From contig DDUM01000061.1 of the NCBI GenBank assembly GCA_002344795.1, positions 1 through 64,000 of the forward strand: a stretch of DNA of 64,000 nucleotides. Reading direction: 5' to 3'. Below the pieces are notes generated by a model. That model worked only from the letters and a program-made list of their open reading frames with translations. It did no database searches and was not told where the DNA came from. The position numbers and the translations under genes were made by a program. This document shows positions 29,201 to 36,575 of this stretch, piece by piece (position 1 is the stretch's first letter; the number at the start of each line of letters is the position of its first letter). This DNA is from Flammeovirgaceae bacterium UBA2338. GTDB lineage: Bacteria > Bacteroidota > Bacteroidia > Cytophagales > Cyclobacteriaceae.

Positions 29201-29418
29201 TACAAATTAGTTAAACCCGTATTTGAAGCTGTCCAGCTTAACCCCCCGTTCGAGCTTTTCATTATACCTTGGCCAGTTACCAGACCCAATAAGTTTCCCC
29301 CCGCACTTACAATTTTAGTTGGTGTTCCAATATACGGCCCATTGAGTGCGGTATAATTCTGTGCCAAGATGAAACCAGGAACACTCAGTAGTAGAAGAAT
29401 CAGTAATCTTTTAACCAT
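23248..29418 (-). CDS. Giant multidomain T9SS-secreted protein (BNR, FN3, VCBS/FG-GAP, ASPIC/UnbV, Ig-like, sorting domain)
   Basis: A 2,056-residue protein with a signal peptide ending near FILAQ. From N to C: sortilin/BNR-type repeats to about 610 (SSNGGLSWTAS, SVDNGVTWALT); fibronectin III at about 616-718; a second at about 844-936; seven VCBS/FG-GAP calcium loops of DxDxDGxxD type at about 955-1300 (DVDGDGINDLF, DYDNDGDPDVI, DIDNDGDLDLF); an ASPIC/UnbV domain at about 1330-1413 (FGARVYVTTGSK, VRVVWPSG-like); an SbsA-type Ig domain to about 1520; then repeats to a T9SS type A sorting domain at about 1961-2056 (SAYPNPSSGIVTIPFTL, GLYVYKLVV). It should be exported across the outer membrane and anchored or released. 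Function is probably adhesion or surface binding. Gaps to its neighbours are 12 and 22 bases. Confidence 0.9.
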   Translation of the reverse strand: MVKRLLILLLLSVPGFILAQNYTALNGPYIGTPTKIVSAGGNLLGLVTGQGIMKSSNGGLSWTASNTGLTNLYLQDLHRDALTGKLYALGYSQLFTSVDNGVTWALTANSGFATGRFIRKTTSFVFIVGYNGLIYRSSNDGVSWTQANTFSSDPRDFEVNASGYLYIATSDNGIFRSTNNGLNVDQLGSGEGLTDINVYSLVTNGANIYATSGSGPFKSTNNGDTWVSVKSNISDCCFGWESYIEKDPSGNIYLFNGQTIWKTINGGANWTSFTSPLTSGSLRGPYFESSSTFYIGIENRLQYKTVDSGASWIPLTNSGIITAYGSDMAITNNGRLLYTVGYPNGFYISIDDGATWDFLGSGTTNRQIAGFYKFGSTIYGYGSGIIKTVDNGSNWTIQESGSYYFNNLISNDGISMYSLNTYYNGTANAWRILKSSNSGVNWVEQPITGIPSSDCSYMPEQDDFILSSGGNLFARVYEYCSTNKNILFKIDPSTGVATPIVNLPTSNNIEDIEFFNGKLYVFTNNGKLNITNDGGQTWTTKTTTSSYGRLKVINDNTFFILNSSIFISTDGGDNWVNTNSPGSTNKWNRLALVSSANYAYISQDQNVIFKSNTPIIPPAAPSGLSAFYYDRNSVGLIFDDNSSNEDNFVIEMAVGTSTQFDSVATTTRPTYYTRNQAVALAYRDKTGAALLPNTTYKFRVRASGSGGKSAPSNEISVTTVQDCSATSDVPLNRSWTVTTLNLSGVGVMTKLNQTVNGSNGYYTMQDLPIGASVGLSPQPSEPWGVGVEENCGIASMSSTDEYLAKGNGTWNSTTKKFTIPWFTHPAYPYREETTVFTLNATDPVPANPTNLTATVFLPGTVLINWQSGNFTQEFEVERSLTSGTGFTKIADITFPKIAYKDLDPTLVVGTTYYYRVRAKNVTGNSGYTAEASVIPRSNYLFLPMDNLPGLTFFQTGGGGAWGDVDGDGINDLFLPVVQDSLGNNIPPVIFKSDGTGQFTKLVIPELANETIVTRSVKIIDVNNDGLNDLFLTRSSSNDLLLTKNSDGTYSKTLFSEYAQGGLPGGNWIDYDNDGYLDLFANTSLGAGTASDKYLLHSNGDGTFTRITEGELVTDFGFTYDTQWADYDNDGDPDVIVLNRGINPSVQSNSRLYKNNGDGTFTRVLGSVFETILSYDRTASWGDYDNDGDMDIFIGSQSLNTNPQFINRLYTNNGDGTFSEAIGSMVVEGGLGTFGSAWADIDNDGDLDLFAMGFTNVLYYNNGDGTFTKYTTPELFNAPYPSLQKLYGPALEDVDGDGFLDFHNGGFSNPEIPNIIYRNTTPATAARKWVKINLTGVASNRSAFGARVYVTTGSKKQIRERHSHSGHATQSSPTLHFGLGSASIINEIRVVWPSGIEQFLYNVTPNQIINVIEDGDAPVITALSPADNSDVVQGLNQLSISFNEEPIAVGGLSLKVFQTGNATPIATVDAASGTKTDSTYSYSIPALNVIGSYYVQIDPFAFDDQWGNSFDGISNMTTWSFNIIDVTPPVLTFTEVTSFEKGTGNTNFTVGVADAGGAASAKMHYRKIGSSQPFIETGNMPVVSGQTNFTVQESWFDNMGMDYYFTALDNTGNEGRLPAAGSFHAYMKLTGANIPALPNLSFGGEIGNYRIFSIPYTLQNNSISTLFNIVGGQDKTKWRLLSYRSSPEAWIDFPSSIEKGKGYFINIVDPVEITLGEATAPSHNQSNPYMMSLAAGFNLIGNPYTFSVKWADVVAANPAALIEDPLYFNGTYSKLSQIDIFQGAFVFADEAITLTIPIVNSSGGRTGSKWSSRLDEQNWELPFTLIQGSFENGLGAIGMHSDASSSRDRYDRVTAPRMFEYLEMNFHHSEFMGGKNFSKEMVATADEHVWDFKVESNLEGVANLNWDNLGLGENDKELYLVDVSLQHIVNMRDLGSYSFDPKTSNQFKVYYGEDLRSKIKPTSVLLGSAYPNPSSGIVTIPFTLPENGSQYNVKLEVFDNFGKKVSTLVNKSLPPDFYNVQWDAIDGGLTAGLYVYKLVVAHDKGYEIQTKRIVLKN

Positions 29419-29440
29419 ATGGATAAAGAATTATTTTCAA

Positions 29441-30184
29441 TCAATTTTTTGTTGTAGAGGGTAAAGGAGGATCAAGGATGCCATCTCCTCCAGAAGGTTC
29501 TCCACCACCGCTTCCTCCCAACGCTGCTGCTGCGCCACCAATGGCTGCTACGGGCAAAATTTTAAGTAGAAGAGGCACTTTGTTTTTAACGGTAAATGGT
29601 GATGTCCATATTACCTCATCCCCGTTACGGGTATCCGAAATCTTCAGTTTATAATCACTACCTGTCTTTGCTTTGGCCGGTATGTCAAGCATATAGCTTC
29701 CAGAGTTGGGCAAATCAGAAACACCGCTTACCCGTAAATTCCCCTTATAGAGCTCAACATTTATCGGGTTATTTGCTCCTGATTTCCAGTGTAAGGGATA
29801 GCTCTTACCTCTTTTATAAGATTGTGGAACGGTAAAGTTTGTCAATTTGACAAAGGGCACATACACTCTACCTCTTATTTCAAGAGCTATTTTACCCTTA
29901 TAACCGCCATATTCGTCTCGAATTGCCCATTCCACTTTTTTTTCGGCTCCAGGCTTAACTTCTGGGCCAATGTCTCCAGTGACTTTTGCGAGTGGGGCAT
30001 TATAATTATCTACAGAAGAAAATAGATTGAGAAGGTATTCATTACCAGGTGTGGTATCATCAAGATCATAATGAACTACAATTTTCTCACCTGCCAGCTC
30101 TACTTTATTAATTTGAACCTTTTGGCAAAAAGCAGGGGTAACAACAAACAAGACAAGTGAGTAGAAGATCAATAAGCTCCTCAT
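29441..30184 (-). CDS. Secreted Kre9/KNH-like protein with C-terminal hydrophobic Gly-rich segment
   Basis: About 247 residues. I start at the ATG at 30184 because it begins a typical signal peptide ending in TPAFCQ; the frame is open to 30268 but that stretch has no signal character. Residues about 115-195 resemble the Ser-Thr-rich/Kre9-KNH Ig-like domain (KSYPLHWKSGANNPINVEL, SGSYMLDIPAKAKTGSDYKL). A membrane-like Gly/Ala segment follows (LLKILPVAAIGGAAAALGG) with a Gly-rich tail. It is the first gene of the unit with the T9SS giant and the caspase. The Kre9 match is from memory of the domain pattern. Function unknown; surface attachment is an inference. Confidence 0.78.
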   Translation of the reverse strand: MRSLLIFYSLVLFVVTPAFCQKVQINKVELAGEKIVVHYDLDDTTPGNEYLLNLFSSVDNYNAPLAKVTGDIGPEVKPGAEKKVEWAIRDEYGGYKGKIALEIRGRVYVPFVKLTNFTVPQSYKRGKSYPLHWKSGANNPINVELYKGNLRVSGVSDLPNSGSYMLDIPAKAKTGSDYKLKISDTRNGDEVIWTSPFTVKNKVPLLLKILPVAAIGGAAAALGGSGGGEPSGGDGILDPPLPSTTKN

Positions 30185-30300
30185 AGACAAAGGGTTTACA
30201 ATAGGTTTAGGGCATACTAAATTACAAGAATTTAGGTTAAAATCACTTTTCTCTAGTTGAATCCCCAAAAACGAGGTTGGGTAAGCACTTTATTTGAAAA

Positions 30301-32394
30301 TCAGCTTATTCTGCTCCAATTCACTACCGTCTTCCGTAAAGACTCGATTTGCGCCTTGATTAGCTTATTTTCTGCTTTTTCCAGCCCTGGGTCAGCCTCT
30401 AATAGGGCTTTGGCAGCATCGCGGGCTTGCTGGAGCAGCAAACCATCTTTACTCAAATCGGCAATCAGCAAGTCCAGTGCTCCGCTCTGCTGCGTGCCCA
30501 TCAGATCGCCCGGGCCGCGGAGTTTCAGGTCAGTTTCGGCAATTTCAAATCCGTTGTTGGTCTTCACCATCGTGTTCAGGCGTGTTTTAGAATCGGCACT
30601 GAGCTTGTAATCGGTCACTAAAATACAATAGGACTGCTCCGCCCCGCGTCCTACCCGCCCCCGCAACTGATGCAGTTGAGACAACCCGAATCGTTCGGCA
30701 CTTTCGATGATCATCACTGACGCATTGGGCACGTCCACACCTACTTCTATCACCGTAGTAGCCACCATGATCTTTGTTTCTCCTTTTACAAAACGCCCCA
30801 TCTCAAATTCCTTGGCATCGGGTTTCATCTTACCATGCAGGATGCTAATAGGAACTTCCGGAAACGCACGCGCAACGCTTTCATACCCATCCATCAAATG
30901 TTTGAGATCCAGTTTTTCTGATTCTTCAATCAAAGGATACACGATATAAATCTGTCGGCCGGCTGCAATCTGTTGTCGCATGAACTCATTGATTTGCAAC
31001 CGATGCGAATCGTATTGATGGGTTGTCTTGATTGGTTTTCTTCCTTTTGGTAATTCATCAATAGTAGAAATTTCCAAATCACCATACAAAGTCATGGCCA
31101 GCGTGCGGGGAATGGGCGTGGCCGTCATCACCAGCACATGTGGGTATACATTTTTATTTTTCTGCCACAGTTTGGATCGCTGCGCCACACCAAAGCGATG
31201 TTGCTCATCGATCACCGCCAACCCCAGGCGGTTAAACTTTACCCCATCTTCTATAAGTGCATGCGTGCCAATCAATATTTTTAACTCGCCCGTTTCCAGT
31301 CGGTAGTGGAGTTCTGTTCTTGCTTTCTTTTTTGTTGATCCGGTTAACAAGGAAATAGACAATCCCATCAGGTCTGCATACTTTTTCAAATTAGTATAAT
31401 GCTGCTGCGCCAGTATCTCCGTAGGAGCCATCAACGCCACCTGTGCGTCACTGCCAATCACCAGGAGCATACAAATAAATGCCACTATGGTTTTTCCGCT
31501 GCCCACATCTCCTTGCAACAGTCGGTTCATCTGTTTGCCCGATTTCATGTCGGCATAAATCTCTTTGATGACTCTTTTCTGTGCGCCCGTCAGCGGGAAC
31601 GGCAAATGCTCTTCATAAAATTGGGTGAGAATGGTCGCATCATTAAAAACGATCCCTTTAAATTTCTCCTGCCGCACCAATTTCATTTTGATCAACCGCA
31701 GTTGGATGTAAAACAACTCTTCAAATTTTAGCCGCTCCTGGGCGGCAGCCAACAACTGATGCGACTGAGGAAAATGAATATTAATGAGCGCCTCCTTTTT
31801 AGAAATGAGTCGCTGCTTCTTAAGCAAATCTTCGGGTAGGGTCTCCCGGATATGATTGATCGCAATGGTAAGCAACTCCCGTTGCAACTTCACCAAAAAT
31901 TTATTGTCCAGGTACTTTGACCGGAGCTTTTCAGTGAGTGGATATACTGGTTGTAAAAACCCTTTTTTCTCTTTGTTATCAGTAACCGGTTCTACTTCCG
32001 GATGCGCAATAGATATCGTTCTGCCATATCGGTTGGGTTTTCCAAATACGGTGTACTCGATGCCGGGTTTAATCTTACTCAGCACCCAATTAATTCCCTG
32101 AAACCATACCAATTCCAATTCTCCTGTGGAGTCCTTAAAGTAAGCTACCAATCTTTTTTTTCTGCCCCCACCGATCATCTCAAAGCGAAGAATCTTTCCT
32201 TTGATTTGCACGTGAGGCATCGTTTCATTTACCTCTTTGATGGTGTAGAATTGAGTTCTGTCCTCGTAACGAAACGGATACTGTTGAATTAAATCACCAT
32301 AGGTAAAAATTTTTAACTCTTTCTGTAAGAGCACTGCACGTTGAGGACCAACGCCTTTTAAGAATTCAATGGAGGTGTCAAAAAATGTAGCCAA
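30301..32394 (-). CDS. recG: ATP-dependent DNA helicase RecG
   Basis: A 697-residue superfamily 2 helicase that rescues stalled replication forks and moves Holliday junctions. The N-terminal wedge OB domain (around KGKILRFEMIGG) is followed by motor domains: Walker A LLQGDVGSGKTIVAF (near residue 295), motif DEQHRFGVAQR, VMTATPIPRTLAMTLYGDL, and the RecG-specific VATTVIEVGVDVPNAS and QLRGRVGRG motifs. C-terminal LKLRGPGDLMGTQQSG is typical. Length matches the family. It stands after gldD in the same direction with a 67-base gap. Confidence 0.97.
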   Translation of the reverse strand: MATFFDTSIEFLKGVGPQRAVLLQKELKIFTYGDLIQQYPFRYEDRTQFYTIKEVNETMPHVQIKGKILRFEMIGGGRKKRLVAYFKDSTGELELVWFQGINWVLSKIKPGIEYTVFGKPNRYGRTISIAHPEVEPVTDNKEKKGFLQPVYPLTEKLRSKYLDNKFLVKLQRELLTIAINHIRETLPEDLLKKQRLISKKEALINIHFPQSHQLLAAAQERLKFEELFYIQLRLIKMKLVRQEKFKGIVFNDATILTQFYEEHLPFPLTGAQKRVIKEIYADMKSGKQMNRLLQGDVGSGKTIVAFICMLLVIGSDAQVALMAPTEILAQQHYTNLKKYADLMGLSISLLTGSTKKKARTELHYRLETGELKILIGTHALIEDGVKFNRLGLAVIDEQHRFGVAQRSKLWQKNKNVYPHVLVMTATPIPRTLAMTLYGDLEISTIDELPKGRKPIKTTHQYDSHRLQINEFMRQQIAAGRQIYIVYPLIEESEKLDLKHLMDGYESVARAFPEVPISILHGKMKPDAKEFEMGRFVKGETKIMVATTVIEVGVDVPNASVMIIESAERFGLSQLHQLRGRVGRGAEQSYCILVTDYKLSADSKTRLNTMVKTNNGFEIAETDLKLRGPGDLMGTQQSGALDLLIADLSKDGLLLQQARDAAKALLEADPGLEKAENKLIKAQIESLRKTVVNWSRIS

Positions 32395-32456
32395 TGTTGT
32401 ACCGTATGGATCGCAAATTAACGTCTATCCCTCACATCAGCACAGCAATTTGTTAT

Positions 32457-32464
32457 CAAATTTA
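32457..32464 (-). promoter_or_regulatory. Candidate -7 promoter element for recG
   Basis: TAAATTTG on the minus strand fits TAnnTTTG and overlaps the gldD stop codon, 62 bases before the recG start. A matching -33 element is not seen, so this may be chance. Confidence 0.3.
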
Positions 32465-33040
32465 ATCCTTCCAGCTCAGTGAATTGATCATTTCCATCAT
32501 GTCCTTCTTCACATATTCGATGGCGGGACGAAGGGAATCATTTTGAACTTTAACGTTGAAATACAATGCTGCACGCAAAAAATTCCTTGCTGAGTCCGTC
32601 ATGGTAAATTGGAATTGACTGGGAACCTCTCCGTCTATTTCAGCGATTACGGCCACCTTTCCGCTTTCCGTTTTGGTAATGCTTTCATCAATAGCATAGG
32701 CTTTGATTTGATGTTTCGCGGTGAGCACATAGGCATCATTCAAATACTCTTTCAATAGCTCCTGACTGTTTTGCAATTGCTTGTACGTGACGTGAATAGT
32801 AGCTTTTAGTTCGGGATAGGATATCTCAACCCAGTGTTTCTCTCTTACCCAGGAAGTGTCCCTTTTTAGCTGAGCGTGTGTTGAATATTTAAAATAGTAC
32901 GGAAGCGTATCGGCTGTGGCCTGATAGGCAGCCGGAGGTAAAACCAATCGATTATAGCCTTTAGGCTTAGGGGAATATTCTGTTTGACAAGCACCAAACA
33001 ATAATCCTGAAATGAGTAGCAGCAGCAGACAGCGAATCAT
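32462..33040 (-). CDS. gldD: Gliding motility / T9SS lipoprotein GldD
   Basis: A 192-residue lipoprotein (lipobox FGAC, Cys 18). GldD is required for gliding and type IX secretion in Flavobacterium johnsoniae. The call rests on the protein pattern (PKPKGYNRLVLPPAAY near the N-terminus, YPELKATIHVTYKQL, EIDGEVPSQFQFTMTDS, FLRAALYFNVK) and on its place directly after gldE, the known order. It overlaps gldE by 4 bases. The presence of a T9SS cargo protein in this window agrees. Confidence 0.93.
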   Translation of the reverse strand: MIRCLLLLLISGLLFGACQTEYSPKPKGYNRLVLPPAAYQATADTLPYYFKYSTHAQLKRDTSWVREKHWVEISYPELKATIHVTYKQLQNSQELLKEYLNDAYVLTAKHQIKAYAIDESITKTESGKVAVIAEIDGEVPSQFQFTMTDSARNFLRAALYFNVKVQNDSLRPAIEYVKKDMMEMINSLSWKD

Positions 33041-34386
33041 GCTTTTGATGGTTGGTTGATCAGTACTCTCACTCTTTTAATCCGTCTTTTATCTACCGAA
33101 ACAATCGTAAACACAAATCGATCGAATGTAATCTGATCTGCCACTTTAGGCATTGCTGAGTTGATTTCTAAAATCAACCCTCCCAACGATTCACTTTCTC
33201 CCCTCACCGGATCAAATATATTTGACTCTACCTCAATGGTTTTACAAAAATCATGAAGAGAGGTTTTTCCCTCGAACACAAAAGTGTTTTCATCAATTTT
33301 CACGAACGAGGCGTCCTCCTCATCAAACTCATCGTTGATGTCTCCGATAATTTCCTCTATTAAGTCTTCGAGGGTAATCACCCCGGAGGTACCCCCATAC
33401 TCATCTACCACAACGGCCATGTGTACTCGTTTATTCTGAAAGTCCTTTAATAAAGAGTCCAATTTTTTTGTTTCTGGAACAAAAAGTCCTGGCCTGATCA
33501 ATTTCTGCCATTTGAATGTTTCATCTTCATCCAAAAAGGGAAGAAGATCCTTGATATAAAGTACGCCTTCTATTTTATCTATCGTTTCCTTGTATACCGG
33601 CACCCTGGAAAAACCGGAAGAATTGATCAGCTCCATTAACTCCGTAAAATTGAGATCGTATTCCACGGCAGAAACATCTACCCGCGACTGCATCACCTGT
33701 TTAACGGTAAGTGTACCGAAGTTCACAATTCCCTTTAATATATCTTTTTCCTCCGCTGTTGTCTCATTATTTTCAGTGGTGATTTCCAGTGCCTGATTCA
33801 ATTCTTCTACTGTAGTGCTATATCCCTTCTTTTTAAACCTTCGCTCTACTACATTTCCCATTTTTAACAACAGCCAGGAAAGAGGAATGAAGATGCGTTC
33901 AAGCACCCTCCAGGCCGGACTCATCAAGCGCGAATAGGACAGGTTGCGTTGTGCCGCATATACTTTAGGTATGATCTCACCAAAAAAGGTAATAGCAAAA
34001 GTGACGCTGAAGGTTACTACTCCTACTATGATTTCTGTAGGATTACGCGTAGCCGCCAACTCCCACATTATGAACGTAGACAATGTAACCAGCGCTACGT
34101 TCACGAAGTTATTCATGATCAAAATCGTGGCAAGCAATAATCGCGGGTTATTAAGAAGGTAAATAATGCTTTTATCGCGCTCATCTTCCGACTCTCTGCA
34201 TCGATCTAAATCATCGGCCTTCAGGGAGAAGAAAGCGACCTCAGAGGCCGACACCATTGCTGAAATAAAAAGCAATATAACAATGGCGATAAAGCCAGAT
34301 AGTAAAAAGGGATCGGGGGTTACCGATAGTATATCTGTCAGTAGCGTGCTACTAGGAGGTTCGTCCAATGAAGTGGGTGTTTCCAA
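33037..34386 (-). CDS. gldE: Gliding motility-associated protein GldE (DUF21/CBS/CorC family)
   Basis: A 449-residue membrane protein. About four membrane helices of a DUF21/CNNM-type domain span residues 25-180, then a CBS pair (LNFTELMELINSSGFSRVPV and VVVDEYGGTSGVITLEDLIE) and a C-terminal CorC/HlyC domain (ESESLGGLILEINSAMPKV). GldE supports GldD and gliding in F. johnsoniae; the related CorC proteins move magnesium or cobalt ions. It lies between ssb (21-base gap) and gldD (overlap 4). The specific GldE call depends on the gldD neighbour. Confidence 0.92.
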   Translation of the reverse strand: METPTSLDEPPSSTLLTDILSVTPDPFLLSGFIAIVILLFISAMVSASEVAFFSLKADDLDRCRESEDERDKSIIYLLNNPRLLLATILIMNNFVNVALVTLSTFIMWELAATRNPTEIIVGVVTFSVTFAITFFGEIIPKVYAAQRNLSYSRLMSPAWRVLERIFIPLSWLLLKMGNVVERRFKKKGYSTTVEELNQALEITTENNETTAEEKDILKGIVNFGTLTVKQVMQSRVDVSAVEYDLNFTELMELINSSGFSRVPVYKETIDKIEGVLYIKDLLPFLDEDETFKWQKLIRPGLFVPETKKLDSLLKDFQNKRVHMAVVVDEYGGTSGVITLEDLIEEIIGDINDEFDEEDASFVKIDENTFVFEGKTSLHDFCKTIEVESNIFDPVRGESESLGGLILEINSAMPKVADQITFDRFVFTIVSVDKRRIKRVRVLINQPSKA

Positions 34387-34407
34387 AATCAGGAAATAGG
34401 TGCAACA

Positions 34408-34845
34408 TCAAAACGGCAAATCATCTGACGAATCAGATGGCTTGTAATCAGTATTGCCACCCGGTGCACCAGTAGCAGAGGAAGGCGAATAATCCGAAGA
34501 ACTACCTCCTGATGACTTTGGGCTAAGCATGGTCATATTATCACCAACTACTTCTGTAGTGTATCGGGTCACATTATCCTTTTCCCATGACCGTGTGCGC
34601 AACTTGCCTTCTATATACACCATGTCTCCCTTATGAAGGTACTTAGAGGCGACATCGGCCAACCCTCTCCACAACACAATGTTATGCCACTCTGTAATCT
34701 CCTTGCGCTCTCCGGTTGTTTTATCTTTGTACGTTTCTGATGTGGCCATACTAAAGTTGGCTACCGTAGCTCCGTTTTCAAGATGACGCACTTCCGGATC
34801 CTTTCCGAGGCGCCCTACCAAAATCACTTTATTTACTCCTGACAT
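34408..34845 (-). CDS. ssb: Single-stranded DNA-binding protein
   Basis: A 145-residue SSB. An OB fold covers residues 1-105 (NKVILVGRLGKDPEVRHLE at the start, WHNIVLWRGLADVASKYLHK), then a Ser/Gly/Pro-rich linker and the acidic tip SDDLPF that binds partner proteins such as RecG, PriA and exonucleases. Its gene is upstream of gldE and 107 bases after mutY, as in other Bacteroidota. recG is also nearby. Confidence 0.97.
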   Translation of the reverse strand: MSGVNKVILVGRLGKDPEVRHLENGATVANFSMATSETYKDKTTGERKEITEWHNIVLWRGLADVASKYLHKGDMVYIEGKLRTRSWEKDNVTRYTTEVVGDNMTMLSPKSSGGSSSDYSPSSATGAPGGNTDYKPSDSSDDLPF

Positions 34846-34952
34846 ATTTTTTGATGAATTGTTCTCTTTTCAATGACCCTCGCAGTACTCAAATACCTAT
34901 TGCATACAGTGCTGCCCGGGAGCCGGACTGCAAAAGTACCAAATTTCTTCGG

Positions 34953-36029
34953 CTACTCTAATATCCCCTCTTTTGTTAAAAAACGCGAAACCAATACGGG
35001 TTTTGGCAAAGAGGCTACCTCAACCAGGGAATAAAACTTAATTCCTAAGGTATCCAGGAGTTTTTTGGCCGAAAGACCAGGAGACAAAGACAGCATTACA
35101 AAACTTGCCAATAAATGCTGATGGGTAAGTACGTGCTTATAGCTATCACTCTTAAACTCAATATTAATATAAGGTTCAATTTGGGCAAGTGCAGAGTCTT
35201 TCTTCATCAGTGTTTTCAAATGCTGTGCCCTTTTGCCTTCTATCAAATAAAAGTCATATAAGCCACTCCAAATATCTTTGCCCTCTCTTTTTCTCATGGC
35301 AAGCTTGTTCCCTTTGGTAATTACGAAATAGGTAAAATGGCGGGTGCGAATTTTTACTTTTTTACTTTTCACAGGTAGTACATTTTGCATTTCCTGTCTT
35401 TTAGCAAAACAACCCGTTGAAAAGATACACGTTGTACAGTTTGGAGATGTAGGGGTGCAATGAAGCGCCCCAAATTCCATCACCGCCTGATTATGAACGC
35501 CCGGTTGGTCAATGTCCAAAAGTTCCTTTGCCTTTAGGGCAAAAACTTTCTTGCCCGTGGCGGTCGAAACGTCTTCTTCAATGCCAAATACCCTCGACAA
35601 CACCCTAAAAACGTTGCCATCTACTACCGCTTCGGGCTGGTCAAATGCCATGGAGCCTATCGCGGCTGCAGTATATTCCCCTATTCCAGGAAGGGCCAGC
35701 AGCTCGGCATGAGTTTTTGGAAATTGGCCATTGTAATGATGGGCAATCACTTTAGCACATGCATGTAAATTGCGCGCTCTGCTGTAGTAGCCAAGTCCCT
35801 GCCAGGTGCGCATTACTTTATCTTCACTGGCATTTGCCAGTGCTTTTACATTAGGAAAGTTCCTAACAAACTCCAGGTAGTACGGAAGCCCCTGAGCGAC
35901 ACGCGTTTGCTGCAGAATTACTTCTGACAACCAGATGCGATAAGGGTCTTTTGTTTTACGCCAGGGCAAGTCCCGGGGATTGACCAGATACCAGTCAACT
36001 ATCTTTTTAGAAAAATCTTTTTTCGCCAT
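34953..36029 (-). CDS. mutY: A/G-specific adenine glycosylase MutY
   Basis: A 358-residue base-excision repair enzyme that removes adenine paired with 8-oxoguanine. Helix-hairpin-helix LPGIGEYTAAAIGS (about 113-127), catalytic Glu 36 in SEVILQQT and Asp 137 in VVDGNVFRVL are present. The [4Fe-4S] cluster Cys are 191, 198, 201 and 207 (C-x6-C-x2-C-x5-C). The C-terminal third is a NUDIX-like 8-oxoG recognition domain (TYFVITKGNKLAMRKREG). It is divergent from the HU gene. Confidence 0.97.
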   Translation of the reverse strand: MAKKDFSKKIVDWYLVNPRDLPWRKTKDPYRIWLSEVILQQTRVAQGLPYYLEFVRNFPNVKALANASEDKVMRTWQGLGYYSRARNLHACAKVIAHHYNGQFPKTHAELLALPGIGEYTAAAIGSMAFDQPEAVVDGNVFRVLSRVFGIEEDVSTATGKKVFALKAKELLDIDQPGVHNQAVMEFGALHCTPTSPNCTTCIFSTGCFAKRQEMQNVLPVKSKKVKIRTRHFTYFVITKGNKLAMRKREGKDIWSGLYDFYLIEGKRAQHLKTLMKKDSALAQIEPYINIEFKSDSYKHVLTHQHLLASFVMLSLSPGLSAKKLLDTLGIKFYSLVEVASLPKPVLVSRFLTKEGILE

Positions 36030-36138
36030 CCCTATAACTATTCACCCCGCGAAGGTCTTAAAACCACTTTTAATACCAGAATTTTTCTAAAAATACCGGG
36101 GTTTCTATTTATATCTTGGTGATTATCAAAGATTTCAT

Positions 36139-36168
36139 TTTGGGATTGATGTTTCTGGGCTAAATTTG
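36139..36168 (+). promoter_or_regulatory. Bacteroidota-type promoter of the HU gene (TTTG-N18-TAAATTTG)
   Basis: TTTG at 36139-36142 and TAAATTTG at 36161-36168 match both the -33 and -7 consensus elements with an 18-base spacer. The transcript would start near 36174, about 32 bases before the HU start codon. It is the best promoter match found in this window. Confidence 0.7.
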
Positions 36169-36205
36169 CCGTCCTTGAATTTAGAGAATCTTAAACGATA
36201 TCAAT

Positions 36206-36511
36206 GTGACCAAAGCAGACGTTATTGCACAAATCGCTGAGAAAACCGGAATAGACAAAGCCGATGTATCTCATTCTGTAGAAGCCTTTTTTAATATTGT
36301 GAAATCTTCAATGGCTTCCGGTGAAAATATTTATATCCGTGGCTTTGGAAGTTTTGTGAACAAAAAGAGAAAAAGGAAGATTGCGCGTAATATCTCCCGC
36401 AATACAGCCATTATTATTGAGGAGCACTACATACCCAGCTTTAAGCCAGCAAAGATTTTCGTGAACAAGATCAAAAACAGTGAAAAGGTAAAGCAGCTTG
36501 CTGAAAAATAA
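36206..36511 (+). CDS. HU/IHF family DNA-binding protein
   Basis: A 101-residue histone-like protein. The N-terminal helices (TKADVIAQIAEKTGIDKADV) and the beta-arm region (IRGFGSFVNKKRKRKIARN) are typical of the HU/IHF family that bends DNA. The start is GTG at 36206; an ATG two bases earlier is out of frame and hits a stop at once. The gene follows a good promoter and is divergent from mutY. In Bacteroidota this group is often called an integration host factor subunit or HU; the two cannot be separated here. Confidence 0.94.
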   Translation: MTKADVIAQIAEKTGIDKADVSHSVEAFFNIVKSSMASGENIYIRGFGSFVNKKRKRKIARNISRNTAIIIEEHYIPSFKPAKIFVNKIKNSEKVKQLAEK

Positions 36512-36515
36512 ATCT

Positions 36516-36572
36516 GTCATTAGTCATTAGTCGCATATTACAGCCAATGACAATGACCAAGTTACTAATGAC
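36516..36572. repeat. GTCATTAGT tandem/inverted repeat between HU and TPR genes
   Basis: GTCATTAGT occurs twice in tandem with a 2-base overlap (36516-36524, 36523-36531), and its exact reverse complement is at 36564-36572. The arms could fold over about 32 bases. No T-run follows, so this is not a standard terminator. Repeats of GTCATTAGT are common between genes in Bacteroidota. Confidence 0.45.
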
Positions 36573-36575
36573 GAA

